Origin: Candidatus Liptonbacteria bacterium
GTDB lineage: Bacteria > Patescibacteriota > Minisyncoccia > UBA6257 > 2-01-FULL-56-20
Assembly (NCBI GenBank): GCA_016186635.1
Contig: JACPLI010000024.1
Location: 1-44,380 of the forward strand
Direction: 5' to 3'
Length of the DNA stretch: 44,380 bases
In this document: positions 38,205 to 44,380 of the stretch, piece by piece
How positions within the stretch are numbered: position 1 is the stretch's first letter
Layout of the letters: every line of letters begins with the position of its first letter
Translations under genes and position numbers: made by a program
Notes under the pieces: model-generated
What the model was told of the DNA's origin: nothing
The model's input: the letters and a program-made list of their open reading frames with translations, nothing else
Database searches by the model: none

Positions 38205-39980
38205 CTACGCGACCTCGCACTGATAACACCGCTCGCAATACACAATCTCTGGCCGCTCCGGCGCATAACTCGTCTCAAACTCATTCGGACAATGTTCCGC
38301 CACATGGAAGTGCGATACTGAATTTTTGTACGCCCCGTTTTCAGACTCCACGCCGGCGCACTGGCATTTCCGCTCCCACAACTTAAAGGGATTGCGCGTA
38401 CGAATGCGCTGTGCGTGTCTGCAGCTGGGGCAAAGCCGCGGCAAAGGAATGGTGAGCTGCCGGTATAACGCAAGCTCGGGCGGGATAAGCCGAAATGCAA
38501 GCGTGCATCCATCCTTGCAACTCCCCTTGTGGGCGCACTCGATAGTTTCATTCAAAATCGAATCCGGCGCATCCTTGATGTTGTCGGGAATACGCTCATT
38601 CGGCATGGTTACCGCATATTGCCGCGTTTCCCTTTCAAACCACTGCCAGCCGTTCTCCAAAACCTTCTCTTTACTCAAAGGGTAATATTCGTACGCCACT
38701 GTTTCGTTGTATCCGAAGGGAGAAAGTTCCGTGGGGAAAAATTCTCCGTATCCATAGACCCTCCCCTTCCTGTCGATATACGGCTTTTGCTTCATATGCT
38801 CGATAATCTTCGGCATAAGCGTTTCATACTCTTCTTTCGAATACTGTTTGTTCAAAATGCAATATTGCTTGTTCTTTAAACCAATGCAACCAAAAATATT
38901 CCCGGAATCAATGCAACCGATTGAGTGCTGCACGTCGTGCCCATTAATCACAATCCAGGAAGCAACCACATTATTTCCCGGATAAATGCTCATCGAATCG
39001 TAGAGAAGTTCGCTCTTCGCGCCGGCGTGCCCCGTGGCATAGGAATCCTTGATGCCGCCCGCGGCGAGGAGAAGATATTTGCAGTCCTCCGCGCCATCGA
39101 AGACATCGAATGAGTAGAGGCAATTTTTTGCATTGTAGATATTGTCACCCGAGACACGCGAGGAGTTCAGGATACGATACGGGCGGAAGATGGACTTCCG
39201 CCGCAAGTCCTCAAATTGTGCCTTGAGCTTTTCAACTTGCGCGTAGCTTCCCAAATCAACCGCTTTGAGCTTTTCGGCATATTCCGCCGGAGAATACGGC
39301 TGGTTGAAAATGTGATATTTTTGATTGCGCAAGTTGATACAACCGATGCAATTCTGGCACCCCTTGAGCTCGAAGCCAAAATGCACGTCGAGGCAGGAGT
39401 CCACATAGCGCCCGTAGGATGTCCGATAATTATTCTCAGCATCCACGAGTTCGTAGCAGAATTCCCCTTTATTCACCCAGTAGAGGTCGCTGCTGTTTTT
39501 CGTGTAAAAATTATAAGCGCTATACTGTGTATCTTCGTTGAAATCCCCGCCGAAGACGAGGTAGCAATTCTTGTTTCCTTTCGTGAAATTGCAATAATCG
39601 CTGTTTACCGCATCCCAGTTGTTCATGGAGGGGAAGGGCACCGTGCGAATAAGTTCTTTGATTTGCTCGAAAAAGGGCTTGGAGAAATCGTAGTCGCGGC
39701 CGTGGTCCAAGGGGTCCCAGGAATCCCCATGCCACGCATGCTGCTCGAGCACTTGAACATCTTTGTCGGGGGAGTAAATCGAGATAATCTCCTTGCCGCT
39801 TTGGGAATCCTTCCGCTTGTAAAGATTACGCATATTCCGGAAACTCAAATGCCGTTGCCACCGGCAGGAAGGGCAAAACGTGGGCGGCGGGACTCCGAAC
39901 CTCTCAAAAAATGCGGAGTCGTCCGCCTCGAGCGTAAACTGGGCTTTGCAATTCTGACAAATTTTTGCTTCAGCGGCCAT
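38205..39980 (-). CDS. Paralog P8: cysteine-rich repeat protein, ribbon B lost, type I C-terminus
   Basis: 591 aa. Ribbon A is CQNC ... CPSCRWQRH. Ribbon B has no cysteines (KDSQSGKEIISIYSPDKDVQ, then HAWHGDSWDP). Half 1 has GEFCYELVDAENNYR and ends GCINLRNQKYHIFNQPYSPAEY; half 2 has KDSYATGHAGAKSELLYD and ends GCIGLKNKQYCILNKQYSKEEYE. The linker is SPFGYNETVAYEYYPLSKEK. The C-terminal module is type I (CAHKGSCKDGCTLAFRL, CPSCRHAQRI, CQCAG, HFHVAEHCPNEFETSYAP, CERC). P9 lies just upstream and the DHH gene just downstream. Confidence 0.93.
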   Translation of the reverse strand: MAAEAKICQNCKAQFTLEADDSAFFERFGVPPPTFCPSCRWQRHLSFRNMRNLYKRKDSQSGKEIISIYSPDKDVQVLEQHAWHGDSWDPLDHGRDYDFSKPFFEQIKELIRTVPFPSMNNWDAVNSDYCNFTKGNKNCYLVFGGDFNEDTQYSAYNFYTKNSSDLYWVNKGEFCYELVDAENNYRTSYGRYVDSCLDVHFGFELKGCQNCIGCINLRNQKYHIFNQPYSPAEYAEKLKAVDLGSYAQVEKLKAQFEDLRRKSIFRPYRILNSSRVSGDNIYNAKNCLYSFDVFDGAEDCKYLLLAAGGIKDSYATGHAGAKSELLYDSMSIYPGNNVVASWIVINGHDVQHSIGCIDSGNIFGCIGLKNKQYCILNKQYSKEEYETLMPKIIEHMKQKPYIDRKGRVYGYGEFFPTELSPFGYNETVAYEYYPLSKEKVLENGWQWFERETRQYAVTMPNERIPDNIKDAPDSILNETIECAHKGSCKDGCTLAFRLIPPELALYRQLTIPLPRLCPSCRHAQRIRTRNPFKLWERKCQCAGVESENGAYKNSVSHFHVAEHCPNEFETSYAPERPEIVYCERCYQCEVA

Positions 39981-40027
39981 TCTTTTTCACTAATCATACA
40001 CTACCGCCCGCCTTTTTTCTCACATCT

Positions 40028-40061
40028 CTTATTTTCTTATTCGCGCGAATAAGAAAATAAG
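40028..40061. repeat. Perfect 34-bp palindrome with TTCGCGCGAA core, upstream of P8
   Basis: CTTATTTTCTTATTCGC plus its exact reverse complement. It lies 17 bp after the P9 stop and 47 bp before the P8 start. Confidence 0.94.
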
Positions 40062-40078
40062 GGAACACAACTATGTAA

Positions 40079-41914
40079 TTAAGCAACTTCACTTTGGTAG
40101 CATGCTTCGCAGTACACTATCTCCGGCCGCTCCGGAGAGTATGTGGTCTCGAACTCCTCCGGACAAGACCCATGACCATGACGATGATTTGAGGAAACAC
40201 ACATACAATTTCGTTTCCATAACTTCGGTGGATTCCGTTTCGCCAGACGCGCATAATGGCGACAGTTCGGGCAAAGTTTCGGCAACGGGAGATTCAACCG
40301 GCGATAAAATTGTAATTCCTGCGGGATAATGCGGAACGCAGTCGTGCATCCCCCAAGGTTCGACCTTAAAGAATCCCCCAAGGTCGAACCTTTAGCATTA
40401 GCACATTGAATCACTTCGTTCGTAATCGAGTCGGGGACGTCAGTGATGCGTTCCGGCAATTCCTCCGGCCGTTTCGTGACGGTATACTGCCGCTCCTCCG
40501 GTTCTCTCCAATTGAATCCCTTCGCTTCCGCCTCCGCCTTTGTTAGAGGAAAATACTCTTGCGCTACCGTTTCGTTATACCCGAAGGGAGAAAGTTCCGT
40601 CGGGAAAAACTCTCCATATTTGTACACGCGCCCTTTCTTGTCCACATAGGGAACTTCGCTCATATGCGCCACGATTTTCGCGCGCAGATTTTCAAACTCT
40701 TCTTTCGAATACTGCCTATTCAAAATGCAATTTTGTTTGTTACGCAGTCCCACACAACCAAAAAGGTTCTGGCACCCGATGCAGTTGTAGGAGTAAAACG
40801 CGTTCGTACTGCTCCAGACTACGATGTCAAAACACATCCGCTCCCCTTGGTCCCCCGTATCCACCGCCTCGTAAATCAACCCGGACACCACGCCCACGCC
40901 GTACCCGTCGTACACCCCCTCCATCTTCGCCCCGTTGATAATCCATTTGGAATCCTTCGTATCTCCGCCAATATCGAAACACGCGGTGCAGTTTGACGTG
41001 CCGTAGACCGAATCCCCCGTCACGTTCTGGCAGTTCACGAGCGCCGCGTAGCGATGCGGCTGACGCGCCTTAAGCGCTTCAAACTCTTTACGCGCGGCGG
41101 CAAGACCGCTCACCGTATCGAGTTTCAATTCTGCCAGCTTCTTCAGATATTCGTCCCTCGAATATGGTTTGTTCAAAATGTGATAACTCTTATTCCGCAA
41201 ATTCACACACCCCACACAATTAGTGCATCCTTTACAGTCGAAAAGAAAGAACGAATCGGTGCACGCCTCGCAGTTATGGGAAAAATGGGTCCGATAACAT
41301 TTGACGCTTGCAATGAGCTCATAACAAAGCTCACAATTAAACACGCCGAACACATCCTGTGAGTCTTTGCAGAAATTGACGCGGCTCCCGTATGCGACGT
41401 TCTCCGACCCCCACGAAGCCGCGAGAAGATACCCGTTCTTGATTTCACCCACGTGGTTTGCGTACTCGCAGTTTGTGGTGCGCGCGTTGAACACCGCCGG
41501 TTGTGGCGCGCGCCGCATCAGCGCATCAAACTGGGTAAAGAACGGTTTTGAAAAGTCATACTCGATGCCGAACGCGAGCGGGTCCCAGTCGTCCGACCAC
41601 CATACATCGCGGTCGTAGACCACATATCCGGCTTTGCCCGCCGGAGCTGCCTCCTTCGCCGAAGTGGCTACGGAGGCCGAGTCGGCGAAGGCGGGATCCG
41701 GGGCGAATCCCGAGATGAGCGGCTTCCCTGTCTTCGCGCACTTGTTCCGGTGGAGCGTCCGCTCATTCCGCCAGCTGAACCTCCTCTGCATTCGGCACTC
41801 CGGGCAAAACGTCGGCGGCGGCACGGAAATTTTCGTGTAAAAATTCAGGTCCTCCGAAGCAATATCAAACGGGGCACTGCAATTTTGACAAGTCCGAATC
41901 TCGGAAACGCTCAT
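40079..41914 (-). CDS. Paralog P9: cysteine-rich repeat protein with two palindromic insertions
   Basis: 611 aa from the ATG at 41914 (MSVSEIRTC), in line with its paralogs. The track start at 42010 would read through a palindrome and add 32 unrelated residues. Ribbon A is CQNC ... CPECRMQRR. Ribbon B is degenerate and enlarged by ADSASVATSAKEAAPAGKAG before YVVYDRDVWWSDDWDP. Half 1 ends GCVNLRNKSYHILNKPYSRDEY; half 2 has SGLIYEAVDTGDQ and ends GCVGLRNKQNCILNRQYSKEEFE. The C-terminal module is type I, but its first knuckle (CANAKG ... GGCTTAFRI) contains a second insertion. This replaces the CTHKGTCNEQC seen in P2. Confidence 0.92.
   Translation of the reverse strand: MSVSEIRTCQNCSAPFDIASEDLNFYTKISVPPPTFCPECRMQRRFSWRNERTLHRNKCAKTGKPLISGFAPDPAFADSASVATSAKEAAPAGKAGYVVYDRDVWWSDDWDPLAFGIEYDFSKPFFTQFDALMRRAPQPAVFNARTTNCEYANHVGEIKNGYLLAASWGSENVAYGSRVNFCKDSQDVFGVFNCELCYELIASVKCYRTHFSHNCEACTDSFFLFDCKGCTNCVGCVNLRNKSYHILNKPYSRDEYLKKLAELKLDTVSGLAAARKEFEALKARQPHRYAALVNCQNVTGDSVYGTSNCTACFDIGGDTKDSKWIINGAKMEGVYDGYGVGVVSGLIYEAVDTGDQGERMCFDIVVWSSTNAFYSYNCIGCQNLFGCVGLRNKQNCILNRQYSKEEFENLRAKIVAHMSEVPYVDKKGRVYKYGEFFPTELSPFGYNETVAQEYFPLTKAEAEAKGFNWREPEERQYTVTKRPEELPERITDVPDSITNEVIQCANAKGSTLGDSLRSNLGGCTTAFRIIPQELQFYRRLNLPLPKLCPNCRHYARLAKRNPPKLWKRNCMCVSSNHRHGHGSCPEEFETTYSPERPEIVYCEACYQSEVA
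40355..40392. repeat. In-frame inverted repeat AAGGTTCGACCTT/AAGGTCGAACCTT in P9
   Basis: 13-bp exact arms lie 12 bases apart. Almost the same pair is intergenic at 25876-25911. Its translated loop replaces a cysteine-bearing segment in the C-terminal module. Confidence 0.85.
41649..41691. repeat. In-frame palindromic insertion in P9 ribbon B
   Basis: CCTTCGCCGA (41653-41662) pairs with TCGGCGAAGG (41682-41691), and GCCTCC pairs with GGAGGC in overlap. It is translated in frame as an Ala/Ser-rich loop. Confidence 0.8.
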
Positions 41915-41947
41915 GCCAGTATCATACCGTAATTCTTTCCCGATTTC

Positions 41948-41983
41948 CCTTATATCCCTTATTCGTGCGAATAAGGGATATAA
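41948..41983. repeat. 36-bp palindrome CTTATATCCCTTATTCG upstream of P9
   Basis: 17-bp exact arms surround a TG centre. It is a variant of the TTCTTATTCGCGCGAA type found before P1, P4 and P8. It lies 33 bp before the P9 start and 23 bp after the P10 stop. Confidence 0.9.
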
Positions 41984-42006
41984 GCACCACATCTTTATAC
42001 TTATAA

Positions 42007-43695
42007 TCATGCAACCTCATTCTGATAGCAGGCCTCGCAGTACACGATTTCTGGCCGCGCCGGCGCGTACGAGGTTTGCATATCCTTGCCGCACTTCGCG
42101 CATATACGGCTATAGATATCCATGGGATTGAGCTCCCGGATTCTTCCGAGGTCTCGGCAAAGATAGCATTTTCGGGGAATCGGAATATTCATGTGCCGAT
42201 AAAATTCCAGTTCCATACGAATCAAACGGTAATTCTTGCCGCACTCTTCGCATTTCAAAATAGCCTGAAGAATATCATCCTTAACGTCATTAATATGGTC
42301 CGGAATAACCATGGTAGCTTGCTGATACTCCCTCAAATCCGGGTCGCGCCATGAAAAACCTTTCGCCAAAGCTTCTTCTTTCGCAACCGGGAAATATTCC
42401 TGCGCTCTCGTCTCGTTATACCTCCACGGGCAAATCTCATTCGGAAAGTAGTCCCCGTAGCGATACTTCCGACCCAGCGTATCGGTATAGGGAATTTCAC
42501 TCATCTGCTTTTTTATTTTCTCCACTAAATCAAGATACTCCTCCTTCGAATACTGTTTGTTTAAAATGCAGTATTCACTGTTTCGTACGCCCACACAACC
42601 GAAAAGGTTGCCGGAACTGTGACAGCCATAGCAGTATTCGACGTCGTGTGCACTATAATTCCAATAACAAAACTTCACATTGCTTGTATTGATGCCCACC
42701 CACGTACACTCATACACCCATTGGGCATTGAGGGAGAACCCGGAATAGTCATAACACTTAGCGCTATTCTGCGCCTGAAGTAACTCGGAGTAGCGTACAT
42801 CCTCCGCAGTATCAACCCAAAACGAATCGCGGACATTTTTGCAATTATAAAGATAATCTCCCGAAGAATTATACGCCTTGAGGGTATGAAAATTCTTTCG
42901 GGGGAATTTAAGGAAATGAGTTGCCGCCTTCTCTTTATACTCGCGCATGCGGGCGTACGACCCGAAGTCAAATTCTTTTATTTTTTGCTGATATTCTTCT
43001 TTCGAGTACGGCTGATTAAAAATATGGAATTGCTTTTTACGCAGGCCGATGCAGCCGAAACAGTCCGAGCATCCCACCAAATCTTTCGAAAAATATACAT
43101 CACGGCACTCCGAACAATTTTCGGAGAAAAGCGCGCGATAACATTTCGTGAGATTTAGCCCGTCATAGCAAAGTTCGTTGCTGTTGGAGAAAGTAAGGTC
43201 AAGAGAATCTTTGGCTATGGAGCACGAATGAAAATACGCGCAATTCTCCGCCCGGTCAGCCATAAAGAGCAAATAGCAATTTTTAAGGTCGGAGACGGCA
43301 TTACAGTATTCACTATTTACGAGTGTCGAATGCTCTGTATGAAGGGTCGGCGACGGCACGGATTTTAGAAGTTCGTCGTACTGTTCAAAAAAAGGCCGGG
43401 AGAAATCGTAGACACGCCCGTAGCTCTTTGAATCCCATTCGTCAGACCACCATTTTTCCTGCGTATAGGTGGTGTAAGGAGCATCGGGGTGATAAATGCT
43501 TATGAGCTGTTCTCCGGTGTCACAGGGACGCTTATAGAGAATGTGGTATCCCGTCCACGCAAAACGCCGCAAACGGCGGCATCGCGGGCACCACGTGGGC
43601 GGAGGAACTTTTATCGTCTCATAAAACGCAAAATCGTCCGGTTCGATGGTGAACTTTTGCTTACAGCTCTGGCACTGCCGTTGTTCGGAATTCAT
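42007..43695 (-). CDS. Paralog P10: cysteine-rich repeat protein coupled to hicA
   Basis: 562 aa with about 33 cysteines by my count. Ribbon A is CQSC ... CPRCRRLRR. Ribbon B is lost apart from one Cys (RPCDTGEQLISIYHPDAPY, then TQEKWWSDEWD). Half 1 has NELCYDGLNLTKCYR and ends GCIGLRKKQFHIFNQPYSKEEY; half 2 has AKCYDYSGFSLNAQWVYE and ends GCVGVRNSEYCILNKQYSKEEY. The C-terminal module is type II (CEECGKNYRL, CYLCRDLGR, CAKC-x17-CEAC). Its ATG overlaps the TGA of hicA (ATGA), so it is probably translated together with the toxin-like gene. Confidence 0.93.
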   Translation of the reverse strand: MNSEQRQCQSCKQKFTIEPDDFAFYETIKVPPPTWCPRCRRLRRFAWTGYHILYKRPCDTGEQLISIYHPDAPYTTYTQEKWWSDEWDSKSYGRVYDFSRPFFEQYDELLKSVPSPTLHTEHSTLVNSEYCNAVSDLKNCYLLFMADRAENCAYFHSCSIAKDSLDLTFSNSNELCYDGLNLTKCYRALFSENCSECRDVYFSKDLVGCSDCFGCIGLRKKQFHIFNQPYSKEEYQQKIKEFDFGSYARMREYKEKAATHFLKFPRKNFHTLKAYNSSGDYLYNCKNVRDSFWVDTAEDVRYSELLQAQNSAKCYDYSGFSLNAQWVYECTWVGINTSNVKFCYWNYSAHDVEYCYGCHSSGNLFGCVGVRNSEYCILNKQYSKEEYLDLVEKIKKQMSEIPYTDTLGRKYRYGDYFPNEICPWRYNETRAQEYFPVAKEEALAKGFSWRDPDLREYQQATMVIPDHINDVKDDILQAILKCEECGKNYRLIRMELEFYRHMNIPIPRKCYLCRDLGRIRELNPMDIYSRICAKCGKDMQTSYAPARPEIVYCEACYQNEVA

Positions 43696-43886
43696 CGGCG
43701 AGGTTGGCGAATGCCTAAATCACGGCAGATTTTCTTCGCCAAAAAATCATTAATTTCGCTGTGGCGCGGAATAGTTGATGTGCGTATGCTCGGAATATGT
43801 ACCACCACAGTATGCTTTGCGCCTTCCCGCAGCACCGCACACCCTTCGCTCGTAAGATAGCGAAGCAAGTCTCTGCGCTTCATCAA
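43692..43886 (-). CDS. hicA: HicA-like toxin (mRNA interferase family)
   Basis: 64 aa, full length for HicA. It has a dsRBD-like pattern with RRDLLRYLTSEGCAVLREGA and the active-site histidine in KHTVVVHIP, then TIPRHSEINDFLAKKICRDL. HicA proteins cleave mRNA and are held by HicB. It follows the hicB-like gene by 10 bp and overlaps P10 by 4 bp. It could also be a related YcfA-type protein with no toxin role. Confidence 0.82.
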   Translation of the reverse strand: MMKRRDLLRYLTSEGCAVLREGAKHTVVVHIPSIRTSTIPRHSEINDFLAKKICRDLGIRQPRR

Positions 43887-43896
43887 AGCGTGAGAA

Positions 43897-44136
43897 TTAC
43901 ACCGCGACCGCGATCGATTCCCGGCTCATTTTCCCCTTGCCACCGCTTTCCCCATTTCTCCCAAGCGCGAGTGTCCGATTTGTTTCTATAATAAGAGAAA
44001 GTGCCTCACGAAGATTTTCCTTCGCTTCCTTAAGTGTTCTTCCTTGCGTGTTCACGCCGGGAATTTCTTCAACCCAGGCCGAATACCATTTGCCTGATTT
44101 TTTATATACCGCAGTGAACTGCCTTGTTCGTGCCAT
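43897..44136 (-). CDS. hicB: HicB-like antitoxin
   Basis: 79 aa. It matches the partial RNase H fold of HicB: FTAVYKKSGKWYSAWVEEIP, GVNTQGRTLKEAKENLREAL, then SLIIETNR. No C-terminal DNA-binding domain is seen, so autoregulation may depend on another factor or may not occur. It is the first gene of the minus-strand operon hicB-hicA-P10. Antitoxin-first order is common in some HicBA loci and reversed in others. Confidence 0.8.
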   Translation of the reverse strand: MARTRQFTAVYKKSGKWYSAWVEEIPGVNTQGRTLKEAKENLREALSLIIETNRTLALGRNGESGGKGKMSRESIAVAV

Positions 44137-44243
44137 AGCTTCACCATACTATAAACCCCTGCGAGTCGCAACCGCCCTTTTACAAGCGCGAGAGGGTACC
44201 CAACTCCTCCAATATCCGCTCATTCACTACTTTAATTTCGGGA

Positions 44244-44380
44244 CTAGTACAGATGTTCGCCACCTCGACGAAGGATTTTCATAATAATGGCGTGCATATT
44301 TTCATATCTATGATTGAAGCGAAATTCCATCTCTTTCAAATAGAGGAAAAAGTGGGTTCTCCTGACCCCATAATAGCGCC
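44244..44380 (-). CDS. C-terminal fragment of a probable IS1595-type (ISXO2-like) transposase
   Basis: On the minus strand the window edge reads RYYGVRRTHFFLYLKEMEFR and then FNHRYENMHAIIMKILRRGG before EHLY and a TAG stop. The YLKEMEFRFNHR stretch fits the C-terminal end of IS1595-family DDE transposases as I know them. It is too short for the catalytic residues. The 5' part lies outside the window. The 107-bp gap between it and hicB shows no gene. The last bases of this fragment match the left edge of the window in inverted orientation. Confidence 0.5.
   Translation of the reverse strand, partial: RYYGVRRTHFFLYLKEMEFRFNHRYENMHAIIMKILRRGGEHLY

Noticed and set aside
40355-40392. tRNA-like GGTTCGA word
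   Set aside because: The GTTCGA word comes from the inverted repeat in P9. There is no cloverleaf or acceptor stem around it.
41915-42010. Longer P9 start at 42010 (MIISIKMWCLYPLF)
   Set aside because: The extra 32 residues are encoded by a palindrome and do not match any paralog; the ATG at 41914 gives the family's usual short leader.

Overview
The window reads as a chromosomal segment of a reduced-genome bacterium of the Candidate Phyla Radiation, most likely Patescibacteria/Parcubacteria. The evidence is the gene mix: a minimal murC/murG/ftsW wall and division set, a split ComEC, a VirD4-like ATPase with a small zinc ribbon, a CofE-like ligase, a small conserved hypothetical of a type I associate with Parcubacteria, and mostly absent Shine-Dalgarno sequences. 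This is an inference; there is no rRNA or marker-tree evidence here.

Layout. Bases 1-5200 hold mostly plus-strand genes: the 3' tail of an unidentified gene, a secreted peptidoglycan-binding protein, a DEDDy exonuclease, a short membrane protein and a TyrA-like dehydrogenase with an ACT-like end. One minus-strand AlbA_2 membrane protein lies among them. From 5324 to 44136 every gene I accept (31 of them) is on the minus strand. Read in transcription order (right to left) this run is hicB-hicA-P10-P9-P8, DHH phosphoesterase, cutA, pepA, P7-P6-P5, a small hypothetical, P4-P3, VirD4-like ATPase, trmD, comEC N part, ComEC-like MBL, amidohydrolase, ftsW, LysE-type transporter, P2-P1, murG, gltX, small membrane protein and M23 peptidase, CofE-like, YdjM-like, murC and a PD-(D/E)XK nuclease. 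The right edge carries the C-terminal end of a probable IS1595-type transposase.

The outstanding feature is P1-P10, ten paralogous genes of about 550-610 codons. Together they cover about 17.5 kb, close to 40% of the window. Each encodes a cysteine-rich protein with no signal peptide or membrane segment. The shared plan is a zinc-ribbon pair, two copies of a Cys/aromatic solenoid-like domain that each end in a GC..LR.K.Y.I.N..YSKEEY motif, and a second zinc-ribbon pair. The last ribbon has CxxC-x17-CxxC spacing, and the same spacing occurs in the neighbouring VirD4-like ATPase. I know of no assigned function for this family. It is the best candidate for an undescribed system here.

The second theme is palindromes. 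Nearly every intergenic gap in the minus-strand run holds a long inverted repeat, several of them perfect over 30-44 bp and in recurring families. Related short palindromes or simple repeats also sit in frame inside coding sequences (murC, trmD, P2, P3, P5, P9 and the gene at 8973-9437). This resembles the known Rickettsia palindromic elements in behaviour, though not demonstrably in origin. One palindrome family supplies the last codons of murC, murG and the ComEC N part. I saw no tRNA, rRNA or CRISPR array.
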